Positions 1-11,504 of a stretch of 64,000 nt of DNA are shown here, one piece after another. The stretch is from the NCBI GenBank assembly GCA_944990035.1, contig CALYLX010000121.1:62001-126000 (forward strand), read 5' to 3'. The notes beneath the pieces were generated by a model. That model did not search any database. It was not told where the DNA came from and saw only the letters and a program-made list of their open reading frames with translations. This DNA comes from Clitopilus passeckerianus (taxonomy: Eukaryota; Basidiomycota; Agaricomycetes; Agaricales; Entolomataceae). The position numbers were made by a program, and so were the translations under genes. Position 1 is the first letter of the stretch. Every line of letters starts with the position of its first letter.

Positions 1-94
1 TGAACGCTGAGGATCGTCGGAGAGTGTAGTGCCCAAAAGGGGATTTCGTGAGTGTGGGCATATGCATGTCCTGCTTTCACAGTTAACCACCATC

Positions 95-1474
95 ATGGCT
101 CCACACACTCGTTCTGGAAAAGGCCTGGATGTAGAGCAAGTTGCAGCGAACAGAAGAGAATTGCGTACTGGCCTAGTGAATACCCAAGGCTTTGCTGGAC
201 TGCCAACGGAATTGTTATTGAACATCGTCTCTTATCTACCAACCATTCCGTTTCCATGCTTTGCCGTATATCCTCTGGGTGAGACCTACCTTCATAGGGG
301 GCAGCTTATTAGAGCACTCTCGCATATGTGTAGATCTCTTCGACAAGTCTTCCTTCCCCTGGCGTATGAGAAGATTGAGGTTTGCGCGTTGCCAAACAAG
401 AGTTACTTCACTTCCGATGAAACACGCTGTCGTTACGGTCGCCGTCCTCACACTCCTCGCGATGAGCTAGCCATGGACAAGGCATTGGCGATCGAGCTTG
501 TCCGTCAACTCGAAGTCGTAACAGTTCGAGACCCTTCACTGGCGCCATATGTAAAGTATGTTGGAATGGTTGCTGAAGCTTTTCCACATCCGTTAATTCC
601 TCTGCAATCCAACAGACTGGTCAATGTAATGATTGGCGATCATTCGACCGACAAAGTAACACAAGAGCTTTTTCGGTGTTTGGCTCTATTCCCTGCTTTG
701 CAGGCGGTCCAGTTCATAGGACATGGTATTTCGGCGAGGCACGAATTCAATCGGATAGGAAATGGCCCGCAACAACAATTCCCTTCCGTTACAAGAGTAT
801 TCTATTCGCTATATGCAAGTGCCGTGATCAAATTCTTTCCGGCAGTAAAACTACTCTTTCCGGGGAATGGTTACTTCTTCTTGCGCCGTCTGGGCGAGCT
901 ATCGAAGCACTGTACCCGTATCGAAGAAGTTCGCGGCCTTAACTCAATGAGTTACAGCTGCTATGATGAATTTGAATCCGTCCGTGAAAGTGAGCCGCTC
1001 GTGAAGTTTGACACGGCAGCCTGCCTGACTGTGAGTTTTTCTTAGGACTTCCTGAATACCTTCCAAAGCTCCAGATCATAGAATTCGGTGTAATGCACAC
1101 CGGCTTGATGCTGGTAAGCTCTTGTAAGCGTGTCATCGTCGTACGCTCAGACCTCTTTTGACAACCAGAAGAACATTCAACAAACCTCTCGACTTGCCGA
1201 TCTCCGCAGTATAATATTTCATATCAAGCAGAATCTAGGGAAGAAAGTAGTTTACGACTACCTCAGTACTGCAGAGTTTGCCTCTTTTATGGGCACCGCC
1301 GTTGGTATCCTGAAGGGCAAGCCTGACATTGTCGGCCGAGACAAAAGGGTTACTATACTCTTTCATGGGTCTACTCTATTTCGGGTTATTGTTGCGGCCG
1401 GCAGCTACACCTGCGAGGTGGATGAGATAGAATTCCTGGCAGTGCTGAAAGTAATAAGTCCTGAAGGTGGCTAA
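95..1474 (+). CDS. F-box protein, paralogue A of the local family
   Basis: Probable substrate-recognition subunit of an SCF ubiquitin ligase. The ATG at 95 gives MAPHTRSGKG; an F-box follows (GLPTELLLNIVSYLPTIPF), then LPLAYEKIEV. Exon 1 ends in a split Lys codon at about 555 after APYVK (donor GTATGT) and resumes after an AACAG acceptor near 611. The next exon carries LFRCLALFPALQAVQFIG and QFPSVTRVF. An intron ending in TTCTTAG near 1044 then links to LPEYLPKLQIIEFGV, and a last exon from about 1164 (acceptor CAACCAG) runs to TAA at 1472-1474, ending VLKVISPEGG. The family motif [GM][FLM]PxxWxxD is absent: the equivalent stretch reads GLNSMSYS. Leu-rich segments suggest an LRR-like fold. 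Exon borders after about 960 are inferred from frame and splice signals. The family is certain; the exact model is moderately so. Confidence 0.72.
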
Positions 1475-1621
1475 GTAGCTTCTTTATATCGAATAATATA
1501 TATTTTTTTCCCAGAGTATGTACGAGTTGACGACGCTAGTTTTCGCGCTAGATTTGAAATGGTGGTTTCCGAAGTATAGGACTTGCCGAGACGACTTACG
1601 AGAAGGGGATCTCCGCAAGGG

Positions 1622-1690
1622 TATACCTGCGAAGTGGATATACTAGGATTTCTGAAGGTGCTAAAAGTCATCAGTCCACAAAATGACTAG
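1622..1690 (+). pseudogene. Decayed duplicate of the last exon of paralogue A
   Basis: This 69-nt stretch translates as YTCEVDILGFLKVLKV..., ending at TAG 1688-1690. It closely matches the end of paralogue A (YTCEVDEIEFLAVLKV..., 1405-1474). Many of the nucleotide differences are synonymous third-position changes (TAC/TAT, GAG/GAA, TTC/TTT, GTA/GTC, ATA/ATC). A pyrimidine-rich tract ending in CAG lies at about 1498-1515, but the frame from there reaches a stop before this stretch. It is most likely a remnant of a lost tandem F-box copy. An alternative terminal exon of paralogue A is possible but less likely. Confidence 0.6.
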
Positions 1691-1742
1691 GTAAATTGTA
1701 ATCTTCCATTATCATTGAAGCTATCGTCGAGTACTCTAGCAC

Positions 1743-2955
1743 TCATTTACTGAATCTTGCTTTCATACTCATATCTGCTATGACTTGCACCTCCGTTTCC
1801 GAAAGGCCGAGTCCATGTGGCGCTTTAGCCATAAGTAAAGCATATTCTCCTAACATCGATGTTCGGAAGGGAAGGGTATCATCGGTCTATAAACTATTAG
1901 GCCCGGCCCTTCTGGTAGACAAAGGGGTGAACTTACACAAATCGCTATGGGGTGGTTTTGTCGCAAATAATGGCGGATATGATGGGCATCCAGGCTGGTT
2001 ACTGTTTTGCAACTGGATATTGGATGTCAGTCTCGGAGACGAAGGTGAAATGAGAATAGGTATTACAGGAGGTTGGACGTTAGGCATATCTCAATGGCCG
2101 TGTTTCTTTCGGTAACAATTGCTTGAGCTTCCTCGTTAAGGAAAGTGGCATGACCTAGTCGGTCTGGAAGGAAAGAAAGGAGTTCAAGCGTTTCCTCTGG
2201 CGTATTTTGGAGGGTCTATAGATCTATTATCACCTGCAGTACATTTAATATGCGAGTCTGCACCTTACCTCGGCAATATGAAGAGTGACGCCAAGCCCTG
2301 AAGCTTTCGCTTCTTCAAAGTACCTACGGAATAACTTCATTTCACCCGCGGTCGGGTCGCCGCAGAGGTCAACCCCAACCACTGGCAAACCTTCCAACTT
2401 GAGTTTCTTCGCGACGCTGACGCACTCTCCCAAAACTTCTTCAGTCATGCGCCTATCGAGGCTGACGATAAGTGCCGCCTTCTCAGGTCCATAGGCAGCC
2501 AATTCTTCCAATACAGCTCGAACATACTGTTCACGCGACATATGCTCAGTCGCGCGTGGTGTAGACCGTAACTCGAGATATGTGCACTGTGGGCTATTGC
2601 CTGAGAGGAATAGGTCAAGAACGGCGCGTGTTACACGCTTCAAAGACGTGATATCGGACGTCAAAGCGTATATGGCGGGGAAGAGCGTGAAGAAGTCAGA
2701 TATTTCGTCGAGACGAGGTCCATCTAAGAGCTTTTGCAGGCCCTCCTGGACTTTATCGTTTGATATGGAACCGTTTGTTGAACCAGATTTTTGCTGATGC
2801 TCCTTTGCCAGTTCTTGCAGGACGCCGATCGGAATCGAGCCGTTCAAATGTGCATGCAGTTCGGCTTTTGGGAGGCTCTGAATAAACTGGATTTGGGCAT
2901 CATCTAGAGATGCGAGAGCTGCCGCAGCAGGACCAGAGATATTAGTAGAGCTCAT
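1743..2955 (-). CDS. ADAL: ADAL-type N6-methyl-AMP / adenosine deaminase
   Basis: A zinc-dependent purine deaminase of the adenosine/AMP deaminase superfamily. The best match is the ADAL (MAPDA) branch, which removes the N6-methylamine from N6-methyl-AMP. Four exons join in frame: 2955-2269, 2215-2067, 2012-1937 and 1886-1743, giving 351 residues, normal for ADAL. Visible motifs in order are PKAELHAHLNGSI (metal-binding HxH), GVDLCGDP, TLHIAE, DRLGHATFL, IEICLTSNL and CTDDTLPF (catalytic Asp pair). The ATG at 2955 begins MSSTNISGPAAAALASL. Introns are 50-54 nt with normal GT..AG ends. The gene is divergent from the DUF6535 gene with a 249-bp shared spacer. No lesion is seen. Family assignment is strong; the preference for methyl-AMP over adenosine is inferred from the family. 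Confidence 0.93.
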
Positions 2956-3204
2956 TTTAAGGGAAGTTGTGGTTGCAGTTCTGAGAAGAGCTCGGATGGT
3001 CCGATTGCCTGTGTGCCCGTGCTCGAGTCATTCTTTGTCGCTGCTCTGTGTAATCGGAACTTGAGAACGTCGGAAGCCGGAATGACTGGTCTTTGTTTGC
3101 TTTCCTCCTTGGGTCCAAACACGACGATCCATGCTATGCATGTTACCTCGTGCCGGACTCCTCAAGTGCTGTGCCTGTGCTCAAATGACTGAATATACCA
3201 TGAA
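2956..3204. promoter_or_regulatory. Shared divergent promoter region
   Basis: The 249-bp spacer between the divergent start codons of the ADAL-like deaminase (left) and the DUF6535 gene (right) must hold both promoters. No canonical TATA box is obvious. A short reading frame beginning near 3131 overlaps it but shows no recognisable protein. Confidence 0.45.
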
Positions 3205-6200
3205 ATGGTACCAAATCCTGTCTCTGGTAGCGCTGGAAGGAACAGGCTATCCAGACGACCTTTTGGACCCCGAGAACATGCAAAAGATGGTGAAAATGCC
3301 CTCTCAGATGATGAAGCGACATTAGCTTCTCAGCAAGCACCTTCGATACCATGGGCATACCCCTCTGAGGCAAGCTCAGAGACTGCGGCTTCAGCTGCAA
3401 GTTCAACTGGAACTTTGGCTGCTCGCCGGCCATTGCCTCCCAAGCCACGGACGTACTTTGACGATGTACGAAGACGGCCTCTTCCATCGGCATCCTCGCC
3501 AACCAAACGAGCTGAGCCAAAGGATGTGCCCTTCGTTTTCTCCCCTCGAGTTTCTCATCCTGACGAAACTCATGCCCGAGGTATGACATTTATTGTATTG
3601 ATTGCGTCAACTTTCTGACACTGGATCTCAGATACCATAAAGGATCCGTTTGGGACACCAGAAGGTGTACCATCAGACTCACCTATCTGGAAAACATATA
3701 TGGATGAAGCTAGGCGCCATGATCACAGCCATGTTCAAAACTGGAACCAGAATATGGACGTGATCCTGATATTTGTATGTTCGATGCATTGCTTTACGCG
3801 TTGAAACGTACTGACATTCGACCTTTTAGGCTGGTCTTTTCTCCGCAATATTAACGGCTTTCGTCGTAGAGTTCTATCAGCCTCTACAGCCCGATCTACA
3901 AGAGGAGTCAATAGCTCAGCTTGCGGCCATCAAACAACTTCTAGAGGCGTCCCTCAGTGGCCGAAATTTGAGTAGCATAAGCCTCACAGCTATCGACGAC
4001 AAACCATTTCGGCCCCAGACCGCCACGGTGGTTGTCAATATCTTATGGTTCATCAGCCTTACGTTGAGCCTTGGAGCTGCAATGGGCGCCATGGTCATCA
4101 AGCAGTGGTTGCAATTCTACACGCTCGGTTTGAGCCCGAACCCGTACGAATTCGCTCATCAACACCAATATCGCTATGATGCCCTCCTGGTGTGGCATGT
4201 GCCCGAAATTATCTCCGCGTTGCCATTCATAATGCTGGTATCCGTCGGGCTTTTCTTGACAGGGCTGGGGCTGCTGCTTCTGCAGCTGAATATAGGTGTT
4301 GCCTCGGCAGTCATCACTTGTATGGCTTGCGTCTGCCTCTTCTACATTACTTCCCTCGTCCTCTCCCTCCTATATCCATCTTGCCCTTACAAGACATCTG
4401 CAATGCAGTTATGGCATGCAATATCCACTTCTACCGCCACCATGTTTCGCAGGATTTTGTGCCTGAGCGTCCCAGGGAGCAAAACACGACCCCCGCCAAC
4501 CGTCGACAATCTCGAGGTGCAGGAGATTCGTGCCAAGCAACCAGAGCTAGCCGTAAATGGGCTAACATGGCTCATGGGCTGTTCGCAACAAGAGAACACC
4601 ATTTTAGACCTTCTTCTTTCCGTGCCGAAATTCAGCTATACAGATGACATGGTTCAGAAACTCCAGGCATGCAATACGATGGACCAACTAGTCCAACGAG
4701 CGTCGATTCCTCTGCCCCCTTGGGGTCATGAGTTTTGGAAGGATCTCGTCCACCTTGACACCTCACATCCCGTACTCTTTCGGGCGCATGAGGCCACAGT
4801 TTACATGAAAATCCTTATGTCCGTATGGCATCATCCAGCATACCTTTCTGTATCGAGGCCTCATCCCGTATCTGAGAGGCACACTTTGGAGAGGAAGGCC
4901 AGGGCTCTTGAGCTGAAAACAACTCCAGGTGATTATCATTCAGTCATCCCTCAAATTGGCTTGATCTGACTACTTGCAGATTTATCGTATTCCTGTCTTC
5001 TTGGAGACTGGCTTCTGTTTTGGAGACTTTTGAAAGCCGTCAACAGCAATGACTTTGTTCATCTCTCCGAGAGAGGATACAATCTCAACACCTATATTCA
5101 TATCGTCTGCGCAGAAGTGTGCCACTACCACCTGCAGAAGGATGTAACCCCTCTGTATCTTCCTCAGAACAGAGGCGCCTTCATCGATTTGCACGACCTC
5201 CTCCAAGCAGTCCTCGATGAAACGCAAGGAGAATTGTACCTCCACGAAGAAAGTGTCTGCCTTCTCCTCGATACAATGGCCTACGTATTCTCGGGAATAG
5301 AAAATGCGCCCCTAGAACTTCAGGGTCTGCCGAGAACCTGGTTCAGCCCCTCACAATCGCCAAGCCTCATGCGGAAGGAAACTGTTCTGCTTCTTGTCAG
5401 ATTGTTGGCCAAGAACCAGATGCAATACAATCTGGTCTCGAAGAAGCTTTTGCTATGTCTACAGATGCTTCTCCCTGTACCCATGATCGCCGCTAGCAGA
5501 CGGGCTTTCTTCTTGAAATATCAACAAGAAAGCCCATCGGAGCCAGAGCTTTTCGAGCAGATGACCATGACGCTTCAAGGCCTCATGCATGTTTTCGTAC
5601 CATTGGCGTATATCCAGCCCCCTCCGACGGCGGAGCTCAACCTCGATTCACACTTCCCTATCGCCTCTCTTGCACTTCGGCAGTTAGTGCACAGTATTAT
5701 CGTAGTGGAGGTCCCTTCGCACAACCACGACTCCCTGTTCTTCCAGCTACCGTCCGTTTATGTGGACGACCTCCTCTCATACCTCGCTTCCGATCCGATA
5801 TTCCTTCGTACTACGACGACTACCCAGATAAGTTGGCTCCTGGAGCTATTAAGCAAATGGCACCAACGTGGCACTCTTTCACAGTCCAACCTACAATCTA
5901 TCGTATCCATATTCGTCAATGTGACCGGTGGCTCGCTTCCTATGCAATTTGAAGATGAAGAACCGGATATCCCTCCACGGCCAGATGCAGAGCTGAACGT
6001 TCTCCTCCGAAAAACCTTCCAATTTCTGGGTAAACTATGGAAGAACTCGGATCCCTTCTATGGCCAACTCGTCTCCAGCGCACTATGCGATATCCTACAC
6101 CGCTCCTTCGATCGTGTGGTCGATACTGCCCCCGGTTACGACCTCGTACACCGTCAGCTACCGGATGGATCGTTCTCCAGATTCCCCGGGATGCGGTTAC

Positions 6201-6430
6201 GTCCAAAGCCACGGCCGCCAGGGATTCTTGACCAGTTTATCCAGATGCAGGCGTTTGGTGCGATCGTGGAGTTTCTGGAATCGGAGGAGTGTACAGAGAA
6301 AGCGAGGCAGGGCTGGGTGGATGTTGTGACGGTTTGGGAGGAAAAGTCGAAATTGTATACTCCTTCGGCGCAGGAGGTGTTCCAGAGGGAGGGGTTGAAG
6401 AAGGCGGCGGGACATTCCAGAAAGGAATAA
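3205..6430 (+). CDS. DUF6535 multi-pass membrane protein
   Basis: Function unknown; a member of the Agaricomycete family with an N-terminal DUF6535 membrane domain. Four exons: 3205-3580, 3632-3774, 3830-4928 and 4980-6430. A Ser/Pro-rich cytosolic-looking head (about 125 residues) precedes the hallmark stretch SPIWKTYMDEARRHD, then NMDVILIFAGLFSAILTAF. Four hydrophobic segments follow: that one, VVVNILWFISLTLSLGAAMG, EIISALPFIMLVSVGLFLTG and VITCMACVCLFYITSLVLSL. About 700 largely soluble, probably helical residues complete the protein. Between segments 1 and 2 is the usual acidic stretch with QPDLQEES. The third intron restores the frame from KTTPG to LSYSCLLGDWLLFWRLL. Start choice is moderate; the ATG at 3205 is the first giving the full head. 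Confidence 0.85.
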
Positions 6431-6958
6431 TGGAGTCAAGATGCTTAGGACGAGGTTTGATACCTTACGGACTCGTTTTGCATTTGGACACTGCTGGCAT
6501 AGGAATTCCCTTGGCTGCATTTGTTGTACTATCACATTTACATTTACAGAGATATGGACGCAAGACGAAATTGATATATCACATCATGGAAGAAGAGGCT
6601 AAAGATATCATGACGATTAATATTTGTACAAGTACTAAAGATATAGGGTAAGGTAGGTAACCTATGGAAGAACAGATAAAGCACCGAACAAGAATATAAA
6701 TTTAAATGAGATTTGGAGAATGAATGGCTGGGACACGACGTGGCGTGTCCCGTGGGTATGTCGTGGAGGTAATACAGGTCCACCGATTGGGTGGACGCTT
6801 CCAAGATTGTGTTCTGATACACGGGTGCAATATATTGCAGCAAGTGGAGTCGTTGATTGTGTAGATCGTGAATTCCGTGGAGGTGAGGTATCATGATGAT
6901 GTTGTCGATGATTTAGACGGGTGTCTGGTAGGTATTCTTCGCCTGGTATTTCCAGCCA
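6431..6958. other. Convergent 3' intergenic spacer
   Basis: Between the stop codons of two convergent genes (the DUF6535 gene and the Ser/Pro-rich gene). The region is AT-rich around 6540-6720 and presumably carries both 3' untranslated regions and polyadenylation signals. No gene is supported here. Confidence 0.5.
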
Positions 6959-8627
6959 TTACACCATGGTTCCTCCACCAGTCCCAAATGACGTGACTCC
7001 CCTCAGGACCCCTAAACTTGCGTCCTTGATTGCGCCTCCGATTCCAGGTAGAGACAAAGACCCACGTCGTCTATGGCTAGGTGACTTTGAAAGGGGTGAG
7101 GTCGAGGTAGCAACACGGTCCGGGGAGGTCTCGCGTTCAACTATCTTTTTAGGTGTGGTTGGGACGGCGACTGGGCGAGATTTGGCCGTTCGCGGAGACG
7201 AACTCAGCTCAAAGCTGGGGCCACGAGGAGAGGTAGCTGCTTTGGGTATTGATTGTGCAACCTTAGTGGTAGTTGAAGCAGAGTTGGAAATGACCAGCGG
7301 AGCGAGCGCAGGTTTGACAGGAGAGGTAGATTTTGAAGGTGGATTGGAATTGGTCGAGCTAGACCCTTCTTTCGGTATTGAAAGTGCCAGTCCGGAAGGC
7401 TTATTGTTCTCTTTCTCCGAGCTTGACGGAATTTTCAGGCTGAGATTGGGGGTTCTGCTTAGAGAATGCCCAATGATGTCTTCTTCGGCCGTGGTCCAGG
7501 TTCTTAGCAGGGATTCTCTGGAAGCACGATAGGGTGAGAGGCAGGACGTTGATGCGCTTGGACTTGGTAACGGTGAGTTCCTAGGAGACACCGAAGGTGT
7601 GCTGGCTGGGGATCGCCGGGGTGAAGGAAGGGGGAACAGCTGATCCTCATCCTCTTCCTCAATTGGGGAGGCTTTCGGGCGATGTGGTTGGATCGAAGAA
7701 GGTTCACCCGGGATACTGATAGACGACGAAGTAGCAGATGGAGAGGGCGAGTTCCCGCTTTCGCCGTTACTGCTCGAAGACGAGTGTCGGATGAGTTCCG
7801 ATTCAACGGCATCCAGTGATTTGCGTCGTTTGTCAACCTCGTCCACAGTTAGTGCGAACGTCGGAGCCGCGAATCGTGAAGTGTTGGTTGGCACAGGATC
7901 CGAGATTGCTCCTGCAAAAGTATACTTTGAGGAAGAGCCATCGATATCTGGCCTGTTGGGGTTGTCCAAGCTCGCACTGCGCCGCCTCCGTGCGGCTCTG
8001 GTGAATTTTTCGTGCCAGTGGTCGCCTTCTTGGAGGCATTCGTCGGTGACTGCTTCACAGGCGGCACAGCATTCGCGAAGGGGTATCGTTATTTCGTCGG
8101 TGTTTGGCTTGTTGGTATTGGAATAGTCCACGGGGAGGGAGCTCCTGCGGAGAGGCCTAGGGATAGTAGGGTGGGGTAATGATGATGGCATTCTGTGGAC
8201 CAGGATGGGCGACGGGGCCTTCATGGGAGGCGATGAGGACGGCGTACGGCCTCTGCTCGGTGACCTCGAGATGAACCTACTCATCCCATTCGTTAAATTG
8301 ATGGTTCGTCGTAATTGAAGATTCGACGAACCTTGGTATCGGAACTTTGAAAAGTACTCGTTCCTCAGTTGTTGGTGATACTCCACCGTCAACGACTTCC
8401 ACCTCCCGACCAGGCGACACACCGGTCCGCCTCTTCCACAGAGGCAAGGAATAGACCTTTGACATCTTTGGTCTTCTCAATTCACGATCAGGAATGAGGA
8501 TACATTCACTGTCGAAGCGCACCATGCGACTTGAAAAGTCGTCACCGGTGGCGCCAAAGCAAACTTTGTGGTCGCCTGCCCCCAGTTCTTGCAGCACTGA
8601 GGCCGTGCTGGTCGTGGTCACTGACAT
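6959..8627 (-). CDS. Ser/Pro-rich low-complexity protein, function unknown
   Basis: I do not recognise a named domain. Exon 1 starts at ATG 8627 (MSVTTTSTASVLQELGAG) and includes MVRFDSECILIPDREL, MSKVYSLPLWKRR and VLFKVPIPR. A 55-nt intron (8331-8277, donor GTTCGT, TTAAC branch-like site, acceptor GAGTAG) joins in frame to FISRSPSRGRTPSSSP. The rest is mostly Ser/Pro/Thr-rich, with one ordered-looking segment, ECCAACEAVTDECLQEGDHW, followed by a basic patch AARRRR. It ends SPSHRRRGSLSLPG and a Gly-rich tail. Repeated SP and RRxS sites suggest a heavily phosphorylated, disordered regulatory or cytoskeletal protein; that is inference. A start at 8669 (MWKPCCC...) is also possible. Confidence 0.7.
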
Positions 8628-10103
8628 CTTGAACGACGAGGAAGAGGAACAACAGCACGGCTTCCACAAGAAATGGAGAGAGGGGTGGGTTAGTACAAAT
8701 GGTACGATTCGGACTGGACCCTTCTACGTTTATAGGTCATTCTCGGTTCAATCCTACCGTCAGAATGACCCTGAACGTAAAGTTTCGGCGGTAACTGATT
8801 TTGGACAACTGTTCGTCAAACATCGGTTACGCTTATTCGTTGATATCTTTTCTTCTTGCGTTGAAGTCTCCCGTTCTTATAAAGATGGCAACCAACAGAA
8901 CAGAAGCTGCTCGTTTTCTGTACAGTAGAATGCCAATTGTGGCCGTATTTTCGTACAAAATCGATGTGTACCACACTGTTTTGGAGTGCCTGGGTTGGAC
9001 TGGGACCTGCCCCAGCAGATCCCATGATGTGTCTATATGGATCTAAGGAGTCGATTGAATAGACCCAAAATGGGCGTCAATCATCGTGTGCACCCAATTA
9101 GACCTTAGTTTGAGCCACAAAGTCCGGTCACTGGAGGAGAGGAGTGGGCTAGAAGGTCTGAGGTACTCCTCCTTTCCAGAGTGTTGGCGACATCGGACAT
9201 GTCGAATGTTCGTTGAGACCAGACCAGGTTCGGGAGGCAAGTTGATCACGATCAGAGTTCGAAGACTCTTCTAACCGAGCACGCGATACGGTTCTCTCTG
9301 AGACGTCTGAAATACGCGGGAGGAACAAGCCTTTGCCCGCTCGCGGAGGACCCAATTTTATGAAATCCATCGAGAGTGAGATTGAATTTGTGGTGGCCTT
9401 GGCGCGATTCAACTTTTTTCTCTTCAATTGCTTCTCCACCCGTAACTATGGGGGTTTATCTACAAACTCAGGCTCAAATTAAAAGGCAGAGGACATTCAA
9501 TTCGACCCTTTTGATATGTCTGATTGAGAGGTCCACACGTGTGTTCATTTTTCTGATTGCACGGTCGTCAAGCCTTGAGCACAATCTTGAAGAAAGACGG
9601 TAGAAACATTGCAGCAAATGAATCGTATGCCCATCCTTCCTGAAGTAACGCCACAGCAAAGTTCCAATGGTGCTGGACCCTTGAAAGCCATGAACGCCAG
9701 ATCAAATCGACCTGACATTCAATCATACCCGGGTATCTAACAATCAAGCATTCTTGCAATGAAGCATGAAGGTTCTGTAGGTCCGCCGATGAATGTACTT
9801 GAATGCACCCACGGATTCCTGTATTCAAAGGCAGACGCTCTGCTAGGCTGAGCATGATAACTAGCTAAGAACCGCACCCGTCGCATCCTCATCTCGAAAA
9901 CATCCGCACTCCCCATACCCTCTGACCGGTCTCTGACATAGCCGGACCCCGGGATATTGGGGTACGCTGCTGGGTCACCGGTTGCCCGTTAAATGCGCCA
10001 GTGTCCCATTCCGGCTACAGCCTTCATTTCTCTTCGTTCCATCCTCTTCTCGAGACACTTCCTCCCATTCTAAACGTCAATCAAACCGCCGGATCCCTTC
10101 AAA
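8628..10103. other. Intergenic region, no supported gene
   Basis: About 1.5 kb between divergent genes. Several short reading frames exist on both strands, the longest about 95 codons at 9568-9855 minus. None has a recognisable domain, a splice-supported extension or a convincing context. It holds the promoters of the Ser/Pro-rich gene (left) and the SDR gene (right). Confidence 0.5.
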
Positions 10104-11504
10104 ATGTCAGAACGTCTTGCACAGGTTTCGGGACACCTCAGTAATACGTATGGACGTGGGTTGTTGGCTGGAGAGGTTGCTATTATTACCGGTGAGTTCA
10201 ATTCCTGAGAAGTTTGGCGCTTCAAACTGTTATAAGTCTTGCTTGGGCACTTGTGTTCTTGGACACTTGAGGCCTAAGCGGCCGGAAAGCTTCATCTGAT
10301 AGTGGATTGATGTACTGACTGAACGACGCTTCCCTCGTAATAACAGGTGCTGGTCAAGTACGTGTGCTTCCCCATGGTTCTGCCTCAGAAGCCGGTGTTA
10401 ATCTCTTCCATGTCTCGTTATAGGGTATCGGAAGGAGTGCTGCCCTGCTCTTCGCGAAGGAGGGAGCAAAGGTCGTCGCTAGCGAGTACGTGCCACCGGA
10501 GCTGCGTCATCCTTGAATGGCTTCTAATTAAACCCTGTGATTCGGCAGTTTGGATGAGAAACGCCTGGAAGCCGTCGTTGCTGAGATTAAGGCAGCCGGT
10601 GGAGATGCTATTGGCGTCTCTGGTGATGTCGGTGCTGAAGACTTCCCGAAGAAGATCGTGGATGCAACAGTCCGGTGAGTAGAACATCTGTAAGGCAGGC
10701 TGTGATGCCGTAGCAGAACTGACGCATCGCCTATGATAGGAAATACGGCAAGATTAACCACATCGTGAACAATGCTGGGTTCACGTTCGACAAGATGCTT
10801 CATACCACACCTGATGAGGCATTCGACATCATCCTCAAAATCCACGTCCGCGCTCCCTTCAGGTTGATTCGTCAAGCTGCTCCTTACTTCCGTGTCAAGG
10901 TAAGATCTTTCCGTCCTTAAGAGTTAGGCTACAATGCTTACTGATGGAATAGCCTGAAGCCCGGGAGAACCGGTCGATTATCAACGTCTCTTCCACCTCT
11001 GGTCTTCACGGGAATGTGGGACAGGCCAACTACGCAGCTGCTAAGGCGGCTGTGATCGGTCTTACAAAGACTACATGCAAGGAATGGGGACCATTTGGTG
11101 TCCGCGCAAATACTGTCGCCTTTGGTTTGATCCACACCCGGTATGTTCGGTCCATTCGTTCAAGGAAAGGCGAGGCTGACTTATGATGGTGGTGTATAGG
11201 TTGACCTCGTCAAAAGAGGCTGGAAATGTCATCGAGATTGACGGAAAGAAGGTAGCGCTTGGTGTTCCCGGAGCACAGCGACCTACAGGCGCTGTAGCCG
11301 ACAAGGACGCATACCCGTTCATCCCGTTGAAGAGGGGAGGAAATGCCGATGAGGCCGCTGCTTCCATTCTCTTGTAAGTTTTTGTCATCCCTCTTTTTTA
11401 TTTGTGAGCTCCTTGACTGGTGTATCTTGTGTAGCTTGGCTTCACCGCTCGCGTCCTATGTGTCTGGACATACTTTGGAGGTGACCGGAGGTGCTGGTAT
11501 TTAA
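10104..11504 (+). CDS. Short-chain dehydrogenase/reductase (FabG-like)
   Basis: An NAD(P)-dependent classical SDR, most like 3-oxoacyl-ACP reductases. Eight exons (10104-10191, 10347-10357, 10424-10485, 10549-10674, 10740-10899, 10953-11140, 11200-11373, 11435-11504) give 292 residues with intact frame. The cofactor motif TGAGQGIG is built across three exons, including an 11-nt micro-exon. Other SDR marks are NNAG, the catalytic Ser in INVSST, YAAAK (Tyr-x-x-x-Lys) and the C-terminal VSGHTLEVTGG. An insertion with IDGKKVALGVPGAQRP sits before the C-terminus, as in yeast-type mitochondrial or peroxisomal FabG relatives. No clear targeting signal is seen. Substrate cannot be fixed from sequence. 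Confidence 0.92.

Noticed and set aside
6921..7532. Plus-strand open frame of 203 codons
   Set aside because: It is antisense to the Ser/Pro-rich gene, whose minus-strand frame is longer, splices in frame to an upstream exon and has a sensible start. The plus frame is a by-product of its composition.
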